In this document: positions 1-6,974 of the stretch, piece by piece
Position numbering within the stretch: position 1 is the stretch's first letter
How the letters are laid out: every line of letters starts with the position of its first letter
Assembly (NCBI GenBank): GCA_029250565.1
Contig: JAQXFA010000138.1
Span: forward strand, 1 to 12,995
Direction: 5' to 3'
Source: Candidatus Thalassarchaeaceae archaeon
GTDB lineage: Archaea; Thermoplasmatota; Poseidoniia; Poseidoniales; Thalassarchaeaceae
Length of the DNA: 12,995 nucleotides
Notes under the pieces: model-generated
What the model saw: the letters and a program-made list of their open reading frames with translations, nothing else
Databases searched by the model: none
Told to the model about the DNA's origin: nothing
Made by a program: the position numbers and the translations under genes

Positions 1-343
1 GTTGACGAGCTTTGTCCATAGCACTTTGAATTAATTTGATGTATACTTGTGAAGCGTTTCTAGGATATCGGCCTGGACCCATCTTTCCTTTTCGGTGCCC
101 AGCCATAGTGTTACCACCACGGCCTTTGCGGGAACGCACAACATAGGGGACTGCCTTTTTCTTAGCGATTACATCTTCTAAGAACTCAATTGCTGAACCG
201 GCATACATACCCTTCAGTTTGCGAGCGATTTGGACACAGTGCTTGTGATGTACATCTACATCAGTCACACGTGCGGTTGCTAGGCGATTACCTGTCAAAA
301 ACTGGGTGTAGCCAGATTGCGGTTTACTTCTATCTCTGCTCAT
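1..343 (-). CDS. rpl22: 50S ribosomal protein L22 (uL22), 3' end cut by window
   Basis: Large-subunit protein uL22, which lines the peptide exit tunnel. About 114 N-terminal residues are visible. I translated it from the ATG at 343-341, which follows a strong GAGGTGA Shine-Dalgarno that overlaps the S19 stop codon. Archaeal L22 hallmarks are present: the helix containing EFLEDVI, then KKKAVPY and GHRKGKMGPGRYP. The beta-hairpin tip and the C-terminus should follow beyond base 1. It sits directly after S19, as in other archaeal S10 operons, and the short distance suggests cotranscription and translational coupling. Nothing looks abnormal. Family assignment is firm from position and motifs; the end is simply missing. 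Confidence 0.95.
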   Translation of the reverse strand, partial: MSRDRSKPQSGYTQFLTGNRLATARVTDVDVHHKHCVQIARKLKGMYAGSAIEFLEDVIAKKKAVPYVVRSRKGRGGNTMAGHRKGKMGPGRYPRNASQVYIKLIQSAMDKARQ

Positions 344-353
344 CCTTTTCACC

Positions 354-854
354 TCACTTCAATGCCACGTGCTTACTTGACCGGGTAGCACCAACACCAG
401 GGCCTGTGTGTACAGGCTTACGACGAGTTAATGCAAACTCGCCTAGATAATGACCAAGCATCTCTGGCTGAACTTCGAGATTAACGAAATCTCGGCCATT
501 GTAGATTCCAATAGACTTACCAACCATTACTGGTAGAACTGGCATATCTCTGCGATGGGTACGAACTACCTGATCAGCTTCTGCTTCTGTAATTCGCTCT
601 AAGAAATGTTCACATTCACGTGGAAGTCCACGGTCTAGAGAACGGCGGACGCGTGAAGGTACCAACTCAATGATACTGACTTGATCGGAACCATCCTCAG
701 GTGGATAGAGTGGCATTTGCTGCAACTCTGGGATTGTGTAACCACGATAGGTGAACTCTCGCTTTCGGCGTTCAGCCACACCCATCTTTCTCTTCCTTGC
801 TGCACGGCGGACCGCCTTTGGCTTACGGAATCCCTTGCTCTTTCTTCGTGCCAT
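354..854 (-). CDS. rps19: 30S ribosomal protein S19 (uS19)
   Basis: Small-subunit head protein uS19, 166 residues. The core starts near residue 33 with EFTYRGY. The C-terminus carries the highly conserved HTGPGVGATRSSKH block (about residues 149-162), which contacts 16S rRNA. The first 30 residues are a very basic extension (Lys/Arg-rich). The protein is somewhat longer than many archaeal S19s, mainly through this extension. The ATG at 854-852 follows GGAGTGATGA, which overlaps the L2 stop, so L2 and S19 are probably translationally coupled. The S19 stop lies within the Shine-Dalgarno of L22. Confidence 0.96.
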   Translation of the reverse strand: MARRKSKGFRKPKAVRRAARKRKMGVAERRKREFTYRGYTIPELQQMPLYPPEDGSDQVSIIELVPSRVRRSLDRGLPRECEHFLERITEAEADQVVRTHRRDMPVLPVMVGKSIGIYNGRDFVNLEVQPEMLGHYLGEFALTRRKPVHTGPGVGATRSSKHVALK

Positions 855-860
855 GAATCA

Positions 861-1580
861 TCACTCCTTCTTTTTCCCTCGCATCTTTCCAGTGCGACTT
901 GGCGCAATGTGCCCGACCTTCTGACCTGGTGGTGCAGTGCGCGCGATTGAATTTGGTCCGTGAACCGCCTGATGGTTACCTCCACCGTGAGGGTGGTCAA
1001 CTGGATTCATTGCCACACCGCTAACTGTAGGGTAGAGTTTACCACGAGCCTTTGCCTTGTAATGTGCCGCTCCAGCCTTCATCAGAGGCTTTTCTGAGCG
1101 ACCGTGTCCAGCAAGGATACCGATAGCTGCACGACATTTTGCTGGCAAATCCTTCAGACTACCTGAAGGCATTCGAATTCTTACTCTGTCACCCATGCGG
1201 GTTTCTAGAATTGCAGAATTGCCACCACTACGGGCAATTCGGCCACCATCACCGGGGCGAAGTTCCACATTGTTGATTGGTGTTCCTTCTGGAATCTGAC
1301 CAAGTTCAGTGATATTACCTGGCTTTAGGCTGACATTGCCACCCATTGCGATCTCTTGGCCAACTGCAATCCCTTCGGTTGCAACCAAGTGAGTTTCACT
1401 ACCATCTTCAAAACGAACCCTAACGAGGGGAGCGGTGTGAACTGGACTGTGAACTAGCTCCATCACTGTAGCCACTTCCTCTACACCACGCGGAATGCGT
1501 GACGCACCGGGGAAGCGGTGACTAGAAACCCTGTTCTTGGGGCTTGAACCTCTGCGTTGTGCACGAATACGTTTTCCCAT
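861..1580 (-). CDS. rpl2: 50S ribosomal protein L2 (uL2)
   Basis: Large-subunit protein uL2, needed for peptidyl-transferase function and subunit association. It has 239 residues, the usual archaeal length. The N-terminus MGKRIRAQRRG is typical of archaea. The conserved GVAMNPVDHPHGGG block, with HPHGGG at about 196-201, holds the histidine region placed near the peptidyl-transferase centre. The C-terminal tail is basic (TGKMRGKKKE). The ATG at 1580 follows GGTGGTGA just after the L23 stop. The gene lies between L23 and S19 in the conserved order. Confidence 0.97.
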   Translation of the reverse strand: MGKRIRAQRRGSSPKNRVSSHRFPGASRIPRGVEEVATVMELVHSPVHTAPLVRVRFEDGSETHLVATEGIAVGQEIAMGGNVSLKPGNITELGQIPEGTPINNVELRPGDGGRIARSGGNSAILETRMGDRVRIRMPSGSLKDLPAKCRAAIGILAGHGRSEKPLMKAGAAHYKAKARGKLYPTVSGVAMNPVDHPHGGGNHQAVHGPNSIARTAPPGQKVGHIAPSRTGKMRGKKKE

Positions 1581-1596
1581 CTCTTCACCACCTTAA

Positions 1597-1884
1597 TCAG
1601 AAAGCACTCAACTTTTGTGCCGCTACATCCGCATCATATCCTGGCGCCATCTTGACGCTGGCATGCTTGCCAATCTTGGAAATACGGGTGTTTACCTTTG
1701 CTACCTTGACTTCAAACAGGCGCTCAACGGCCTCCTTGATGTCTACCTTAGTAGCATCAGCATGAACAATAAATTCGAGGCGGTTGTTGTTCTCGAAGTA
1801 TCCTTCATCAACATCCGCTACTCTACGAGCCTCAAGGGATTTCTCAGTAATCCAAGGCATTACGATAACTTTGTATGGATCCAT
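1597..1884 (-). CDS. rpl23: 50S ribosomal protein L23 (uL23)
   Basis: Large-subunit protein uL23 at the exit tunnel, where signal recognition particle and nascent-chain factors dock. It has 95 residues from the chosen start. Visible family features are MPWITEKSL near the N-terminus, the NNRLEFIVH strand, and VKVAKVNTRISKIGKHASV near the C-terminus. I chose the ATG at 1884-1882 because GGAGTGA sits five bases upstream. A GTG three codons further upstream (1893-1891) overlaps the L4 TGA stop, but it would have the Shine-Dalgarno on top of it rather than in front. The gene follows L4 immediately. Confidence 0.95.
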   Translation of the reverse strand: MDPYKVIVMPWITEKSLEARRVADVDEGYFENNNRLEFIVHADATKVDIKEAVERLFEVKVAKVNTRISKIGKHASVKMAPGYDADVAAQKLSAF

Positions 1885-1889
1885 TTCAA

Positions 1890-2768
1890 TCACTCCAGTG
1901 CCTCAATAGCTGACTTAGTCCAAACAGTAAGGCGACCCATGTCTCCGCCAGGTGCCAAGTCCTCTGCTGAGAGGTCCTTAGCAGCCACAACATCAACACC
2001 AGATACATTGCTAGCAGCCTTTGCTAGTCCATCTCGTTGTCCGACTACAAGTAAAATTGACTTTGGTGTACGGCGACGGCGGCCACGCATCTTGCCCTTA
2101 CCCGCACGAATGTTACGACCATTCTTTGCACGGTTCAAATCTGCACCAAGACCTAGGCCTTCCATCATAGCGATGAACTTGCGTGTTGAGTAAGTAAGAG
2201 GGATGCTTTCAACATCGTACTTCTCCTTCTTGCCATCGCGTTCTTCAGAATATCCATCAATGATTACAGGGAATTTAACATCGTCCGAAAAGCGGTGACC
2301 ACGGTTAGCCACTGTTTCACTATTAATTGTAGCAGCAATCGCAGAGTTGCGAGCTTGCTTGCGAACTTTTGAGTTAACTTTCATTGTCCAGTCTTTCTCG
2401 ACCTTTGGACCATGTGCTCTACGACCACCACGTGTGTGAGGATTTTCTGCACCAGTACTTTGACCAGTCTTTCTCATAATACGGGAAACACCTCTTCCCT
2501 TACCCCACCATTCAACGCTGTGCTTCATACCCGGTTGCGGGTTTCGGCGACCTTCGTGGCGGTTGTGCCCATATGGCTGACGACGGTTAGCACGAGCAGA
2601 TTGAACTGCATCGCGTACTACTTGAACTCTAATATCTGCAGAGAAACAGTCTGGCAATTCAATTGCCTTTCCTGCCTTAGCAGCCACAGAATAATGTTCT
2701 GAAAGTAAACCTGCTTCAAACTCTTCTTGGTCTACAGTGTTGACCAGATTCATCATCTTAACCTTCAT
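1890..2768 (-). CDS. rpl4: 50S ribosomal protein L4 (uL4)
   Basis: Large-subunit protein uL4, whose extended loop reaches the exit-tunnel constriction. It has 292 residues. The conserved start of the family, an LP..F..DIR pattern, appears at about residues 38-47, followed by RQPYG (63-67), the Gly/Arg-rich loop with KGRGVSR and GGRRAHGP (about 114-121), and the globular domain with the segment IPLTYSTRKF. The first 35 residues are longer than in a typical archaeal L4: an acidic segment with DQEEFEAG is inserted before the conserved LP motif. The ATG at 2768 lies 2 bases after the L3 stop, with GGGGGT upstream serving as the Shine-Dalgarno. Second gene of the operon. Confidence 0.96.
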   Translation of the reverse strand: MKVKMMNLVNTVDQEEFEAGLLSEHYSVAAKAGKAIELPDCFSADIRVQVVRDAVQSARANRRQPYGHNRHEGRRNPQPGMKHSVEWWGKGRGVSRIMRKTGQSTGAENPHTRGGRRAHGPKVEKDWTMKVNSKVRKQARNSAIAATINSETVANRGHRFSDDVKFPVIIDGYSEERDGKKEKYDVESIPLTYSTRKFIAMMEGLGLGADLNRAKNGRNIRAGKGKMRGRRRRTPKSILLVVGQRDGLAKAASNVSGVDVVAAKDLSAEDLAPGGDMGRLTVWTKSAIEALE

Positions 2769-2770
2769 CT

Positions 2771-3799
2771 TCAGACCCCCTGCTTGCTTGATGTACTGAC
2801 GTAAGTAATGTCTACAGGGTCCTGTGTCTTACGCGGACGGACTGATTCACGGAATCTTAGAAGGCGCTTGGATGGGCCTGGAAGACTGCCTTGAACAATG
2901 ATGTAATCATTGGTAACTTCACCATATCTTAGGAAACCGCCATCTGGAGTGACCTCATCTTCATCAGGAGAAGATATACGAATTACTTTCTTGTTGTACT
3001 CAGTACGCTGGTGGTAACCTGTTTGACCTGCTTGACGGATTGTCTTTCGAACATATCCTGTTCCGAAGTCACCCATATTTCCACCTTGACGGCGACGCTT
3101 GCTGTTTTTGTGGCTTAGGAGTTTAATTCCCCAGCGCTTGATTGAACCTTGCCAACCCTTTCCTTTGGTGACTGCAATAACATCAAGATCATTGCCATTT
3201 GAAAATACATCTGAAACTTTCAGTGTTTGACCGAGTCTTTCTTCGGCCCACGCAATACGGCTAGTGATATCACTACCGTTTAGACCAAGTTCCATGATGT
3301 TTGGAGTCTTGGTTGGAATCGACTTGACCTGAGAGGGTTGAGTCGAGACAATTAAACGAACTTCGCATAGTTTGCCCTTTTCTGCCATTTCCTTTAGAGC
3401 TGTGATGTGCTCTGTAGTATCGTGAGTGTTACGAGCTGGCACTCGGCGAACAAGGTTAGGTTGTGCTTCTGCGATTTCTTCGCCAGAAGCCCATGCCTCT
3501 CCAGCAGTTTGTTTACCGTAGTATGTTTGGTGGTATCCACGGATACCGAGAATCTGTAATGGCGGGGTTTCCACAATTGTTACCGCTTTCCTAATTTCTT
3601 GACCTGCACTAGGACTACCAGGGTTTTCATCACGGATCAAAACGTGACTCATTCCTGCTTTGTATCCTGCGAAACCCTGTATTTTGACTTCACCATTGCT
3701 ATTACTTGGCCAAGATTTGACTCGACCGGTCTGTCGACGGGCTCGCTTACGCGGGCCAAAAGCCATGCTACCTCGCTTGGGTTTGTGTCTGTCTCCCAT
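2771..3799 (-). CDS. rpl3: 50S ribosomal protein L3 (uL3)
   Basis: Large-subunit protein uL3, an early assembly protein that reaches the peptidyl-transferase centre. It has 342 residues from the chosen start, the usual archaeal/eukaryotic-type length. Visible motifs are FAGYKAGMSHV in the first beta-barrel region, KGKGWQGSIKRWG, and QAGQTGYHQRTEYN (starting near residue 256). I chose the ATG at 3799-3797 because GAGGAGG lies nine bases upstream and the sequence MGDRHKPKRGSMAFGPRKR matches archaeal L3 N-termini. A longer in-frame version from a TTG at 3859 runs through leader hairpins and is unlikely. First gene of the operon, with a long leader. Confidence 0.96.
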   Translation of the reverse strand: MGDRHKPKRGSMAFGPRKRARRQTGRVKSWPSNSNGEVKIQGFAGYKAGMSHVLIRDENPGSPSAGQEIRKAVTIVETPPLQILGIRGYHQTYYGKQTAGEAWASGEEIAEAQPNLVRRVPARNTHDTTEHITALKEMAEKGKLCEVRLIVSTQPSQVKSIPTKTPNIMELGLNGSDITSRIAWAEERLGQTLKVSDVFSNGNDLDVIAVTKGKGWQGSIKRWGIKLLSHKNSKRRRQGGNMGDFGTGYVRKTIRQAGQTGYHQRTEYNKKVIRISSPDEDEVTPDGGFLRYGEVTNDYIIVQGSLPGPSKRLLRFRESVRPRKTQDPVDITYVSTSSKQGV

Positions 3800-3972
3800 T
3801 TGGGTTTCCTCCTCTTTTGGTGGTATATTGCGACAAAGTAAGCCGCCGAAGCGGCGCAATGCCGGCTCTCACAGCAAAGGAGCCACCGTGACACGATTCG
3901 GATTTCAGAATTGATTTTCCGAGTTGTGGGTTGCTTGTTGCATAGCCCTCTGTGTCTGGTACCTCACTATGT
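3800..3972 (-). promoter_or_regulatory. Putative structured 5' leader of the S10 operon
   Basis: If transcription starts about 25 bases after the TATA-like box at 3996-4003, the L3 mRNA has a leader of roughly 170 nt. Read on the minus strand it contains GGCTC-N11-GAGCC (plus-strand 3864-3884) and then GCCGC-TTCG-GCGGC (3842-3855), an exceptionally stable cUUCGg tetraloop hairpin. A third small stem, CTCAC-ATA-GTGAG (3963-3975), lies at the presumed transcription start. After the tetraloop hairpin come about 40 nt ending in the GAGGAGG ribosome-binding site. The hairpins are seen in the sequence; the transcription start and any regulatory role are inferred. Confidence 0.45.
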
Positions 3973-3995
3973 GAGCGTCTCGCCGACCGACCTGC

Positions 3996-4003
3996 CATAT
4001 ATG
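3996..4003 (-). promoter_or_regulatory. Candidate TATA box for the S10 operon
   Basis: CATATATG, preceded on the minus strand by GGGGTT, is the best TATA-like element upstream of L3. It predicts a start near 3972. The element is self-complementary, so orientation cannot be read from it alone; the assignment to L3 rests on position. Confidence 0.35.
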
Positions 4004-4079
4004 AACCCCACCTATCAGGCAAATAGGATAATAAGGCCCTATGGCACGATTTCAATGCTATTTGAACACATATTATTGT

Positions 4080-4106
4080 TATCAAATTTGGTATTGTTTT
4101 GATACC
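4080..4106. promoter_or_regulatory. Inverted repeats upstream of hef
   Basis: TATCAAA (4080-4086) and TTTGATA (4098-4104) are perfect complements separated by 11 bases. They overlap a second pair, GGTAT (4090-4094) and ATACC (4102-4106). They lie some 30-55 bases upstream of the hef TATA box, a plausible activator or repressor position. AT-rich repeats of this length can occur by chance. Confidence 0.3.
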
Positions 4107-4135
4107 ATATTTGACATGATTTCAAGGATTCAATT

Positions 4136-4143
4136 CTTATAAA
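4136..4143 (+). promoter_or_regulatory. Candidate TATA box for hef
   Basis: CTTATAAAA is a close match to an archaeal TATA box. It predicts a start near 4163-4168, giving a leader of about 15 nt before the first ATG. No strong Shine-Dalgarno precedes hef, consistent with a short-leader transcript. Confidence 0.5.
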
Positions 4144-4180
4144 ACGTGAGAATCATTTAGAACCGTGACCTCCGGGATTG

Positions 4181-6967
4181 ATGTTCATGGCCGCTTTTAT
4201 TGAGCATCCTCGCCTCACTGCAGAGTCAGTAGAAGCTAGGGCGTATCAAATTGAAGCAGTAGCCGATTGTTTGGGTGCACCAACGTTGTTGGTATTACCT
4301 ACGGCCCTCGGAAAAACACCAATCGAATGGATGGTAATTGCAGAGAGGCTCCATACAGTAGGTGGAAGAGCCTTGATTATTGCACCAACAAATGCACTTG
4401 TGAATCAGCATTTTGTAGATTTAAAAACAGTAATAAAAAATCAGAAAACAGATGATTCCATAACCTCTATGACTGGCTCTATAGACTGGCGTAAACGTCA
4501 GAAACGTTGGGCTGCTGCTGAAATTATAGTTGCAACACCACATGTAATTCGGAATGATGTAAACCGAGGTTCAATTGACCTATCAGATGTTACCATTCTT
4601 GTAGCGGATGAAGCTCATCATTCAACGGGAAAACACTCTTCCGCAGAAGTAGGAGATCTGTATCTACAGTTTGCCAATGACCCCTTAATATTGGGTGCAA
4701 CTGCAAGCCCCGGCTCAACTCGTGAACAAGTTGAGGAGGTGTGTAACCGACTTGGCTTGAAACGTATTCACTCCCGCTCGGCAGAAAACGCGTTGTTAGC
4801 CCCATATGCTGCAGGATTACAAGTAAAAGAGGTGTTTGTTGATGTTGATGATGGATTAAAACTGATGGCAGCACCTTTGCAAATGTGGTTAGAACATCTC
4901 GTTGACCAACTTCGAAGGTTGGGCTACCACGTGCACTCTGGACGGGCTACGAGCAGTCAATTGAATGAAACACGTGGGCGGATTCAGGGAGCAATTGTTA
5001 GGGGGGAGGGGTTAGCATACAATGCCGCTAGGCAATGTGCTCAAGCACAAAGACTCCTGAATCTTATCGGTTATCTTCTCAGCCAAGGTGTGGCAGCATC
5101 GAGAGAATATCTTAGTCGTGTAAAAAATTCAGGTGAAAATGGCGACAAGGGTGCGTCTGCATTCTTTAATGACAGTCGCATCAATGAATTATTTGAAAAT
5201 TTGAAAGTAAGTCCAGAGTTACATGAGAAGGTCGGGAAAACCGTAAATTTAGTTCTAGACCAGTTAGAGAACCACCCTGAAAGCCGCGTCATCATCTTTG
5301 CCCACTTCCGCGATACGGTAAATGAAATTGTGAAACGCTTAGAAGAATCAGAACATGCAAAACCAGAACGATTTGTTGGACAGGCAAGCCGAGATGGAAG
5401 TGCTGGAATGACACAAAAAGCCCAACTCGAAGGCTTGCAAAGATTCAGAGAAGGGAAATGTAACGTTCTAGTTGCAACATCTGTAGGAGAAGAAGGATTA
5501 GATGTCCCAAGAGCTGATCTTGTAGTTTTTTATGAACCAGTTGGGAGTGAAATTCGTACCATTCAGAGACGTGGGAGAACTGGAAGGCATCGGGCTGGGA
5601 CTGTTCATGTCTTAATCGCTAGAGACACTAGAGATGAAGGGGCTCGAGCATCAGCACTTTTTCGTGAGAAAAAGATGAAACAAGCCATTGATAGAGTTAG
5701 AAGAAACATGGGGCGTCCAGTTGATGATAACCCAGTTGAATTGTTGAAGTCATTCAAAGTCAGACAAAATGGAATTATTGGCTCTGCTCATGCATTTATG
5801 ATATCTGAAATGGAACGATTGGCACCTGAACTAGGTGAGCAAACATCTCGTGTCAGCACAACTGTTGAAGGCCAAAATTCAGACACTAATGTTGACAACA
5901 CACAGGATGATAAAAGGGGTAAAAAATACAAAAACGTGCCTTCAAGACTACGCCCAAGAGGGCAAACTGGACTCGATTCATTCCCCTCATCTGCACCGAC
6001 GCCCACTATCAAAGATGAGCAAGATGGAACTAAGATTGATGACCATGACTTAGATATTGACGAAAACATTGCTAAACTAGCAGTTAGAGCGGCTGAAGAT
6101 ATCGTTCAAGCATTAACAACAGAAGCTGTTGACCCCCTGGCCCACGAAGCAGATATCCCATGCAGAATTGTTGTGGACCATCGTGAACTCAATACTACAA
6201 TTGCTGCAACCCTTAGACTACAAGGAGTTGATGTTGATGTTCAAACATTAGCAATCGGTGATTTTCAAATTGGAGACAGAGTGGTTGTTGAGCGGAAGCG
6301 TGTACGAGATTTTGTTGATTCTCTTTTGGATGGAAGGTTACTCGAACAAGCACACCGATTGATTGCCGCCGCCCCACGCCCACTATTATTGATTGAAGGC
6401 GGGGGTCTTTTCACACAAAGAGCAGTGCACAACAATGCATTGATGGGAGCATTGGCAACCTTGACGATTGACCTAGGACTTCCAGTAGTCACCACTCAAG
6501 ATGGGGAAGAAACTGCACGTTTCCTTATCATCGCCGCTCGCCGTGAACAAGCATTGTTAGGTGCATTAACAAAAGAAGCAAGAGATCGCATGAAGTATGA
6601 TGATGAACTAAAAACACCAAATCTATGGTTTGAAAACCAAATACCTGGTGGGAGTGGATTAGATGAAAAAACAACAATTGATGCAGCAGAATCAGTAATT
6701 GATTCAGGGTTACAAACTGAACAAAAAGTCATTTTAGATGCATCAAAAGAAGGTGTATTGGACCAGCGAGATGAACAACAAAAACAGACAAATAAACTCT
6801 ACCTACTTGAATCTCTACCAAATATTGGCCCAGCAACTGCAAAGCGTTTACTAGATCATTTCAAATCTATAGAGGCTTTGACTCAAGCGGATGAGGCAGA
6901 ACTTTGTCAAGTGACTGGAATTGGACCAACAAGTGCTCGAACAATCTTAGAAGTCTTGCGAGACTAG
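4181..6967 (+). CDS. hef: Hef: FANCM-like helicase fused to XPF-type nuclease
   Basis: Archaeal Hef unwinds and cleaves stalled replication forks and branched DNA. The protein has 928 residues. The helicase part shows Walker A PTALGKT (40-46), DEAH (143-146), TAS (174-176), SVGEEGLDVP (about 434-443) and QRRGRTGR (462-469). A hydrophilic linker (about 545-655) includes QTGLDSF (595-601), resembling a PCNA-interacting QxxLxxF box. The XPF-type nuclease follows: VDHRE near 666, GDF at 693-695, and an intact catalytic ERKRVRD (704-710). A tandem helix-hairpin-helix domain ends the protein (LPNIGPATA near 879, VTGIGPTSA near 911). All key residues appear present. Two deviations are Ala for Gly in the usual PTGLGKT and an extra hydrophilic stretch of about 80 residues (792-871) before the HhH domain. 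The ATG at 4187 is an equally possible start. It is a single gene, divergent from the S10 operon. Confidence 0.93.
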   Translation: MFMAAFIEHPRLTAESVEARAYQIEAVADCLGAPTLLVLPTALGKTPIEWMVIAERLHTVGGRALIIAPTNALVNQHFVDLKTVIKNQKTDDSITSMTGSIDWRKRQKRWAAAEIIVATPHVIRNDVNRGSIDLSDVTILVADEAHHSTGKHSSAEVGDLYLQFANDPLILGATASPGSTREQVEEVCNRLGLKRIHSRSAENALLAPYAAGLQVKEVFVDVDDGLKLMAAPLQMWLEHLVDQLRRLGYHVHSGRATSSQLNETRGRIQGAIVRGEGLAYNAARQCAQAQRLLNLIGYLLSQGVAASREYLSRVKNSGENGDKGASAFFNDSRINELFENLKVSPELHEKVGKTVNLVLDQLENHPESRVIIFAHFRDTVNEIVKRLEESEHAKPERFVGQASRDGSAGMTQKAQLEGLQRFREGKCNVLVATSVGEEGLDVPRADLVVFYEPVGSEIRTIQRRGRTGRHRAGTVHVLIARDTRDEGARASALFREKKMKQAIDRVRRNMGRPVDDNPVELLKSFKVRQNGIIGSAHAFMISEMERLAPELGEQTSRVSTTVEGQNSDTNVDNTQDDKRGKKYKNVPSRLRPRGQTGLDSFPSSAPTPTIKDEQDGTKIDDHDLDIDENIAKLAVRAAEDIVQALTTEAVDPLAHEADIPCRIVVDHRELNTTIAATLRLQGVDVDVQTLAIGDFQIGDRVVVERKRVRDFVDSLLDGRLLEQAHRLIAAAPRPLLLIEGGGLFTQRAVHNNALMGALATLTIDLGLPVVTTQDGEETARFLIIAARREQALLGALTKEARDRMKYDDELKTPNLWFENQIPGGSGLDEKTTIDAAESVIDSGLQTEQKVILDASKEGVLDQRDEQQKQTNKLYLLESLPNIGPATAKRLLDHFKSIEALTQADEAELCQVTGIGPTSARTILEVLRD

Positions 6968-6974
6968 ACACATT

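Larger units (their letters stand above)
3800..4180. other. Divergent intergenic region between L3 and hef
   Basis: This 381-base stretch is the only long gene-free interval. The left half (to about 4010) has GC-rich inverted repeats belonging to the L3 leader. The right half is AT-rich and carries inverted repeats (4080-4106) plus the hef TATA box (about 4136-4143). No tRNA-like or other structured RNA gene could be recognised, and no convincing small ORF with a ribosome-binding site was seen. Confidence 0.8.

Noticed and set aside
1885..1893. GTG start for L23 overlapping the L4 stop
   Set aside because: The GGAGTGA Shine-Dalgarno lies over this codon; it is correctly spaced only for the ATG at 1884.
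1615..2193. Plus-strand open frame of 192 codons opposite L23 and L4
   Set aside because: It is a shadow of two well-identified ribosomal protein genes, with no ribosome-binding site and no recognisable domain.
3800..3859. In-frame N-terminal extension of L3 from a TTG codon at 3859
   Set aside because: It would translate the tetraloop hairpin and the GAGGAGG ribosome-binding site. The ATG at 3799 has that strong site and gives a family-like N-terminus.
3841..3900. GC-rich repeats considered as a tRNA or small RNA gene
   Set aside because: No cloverleaf, no GTTC-type T-loop and no anticodon arm could be arranged. The stems fit a leader structure better.
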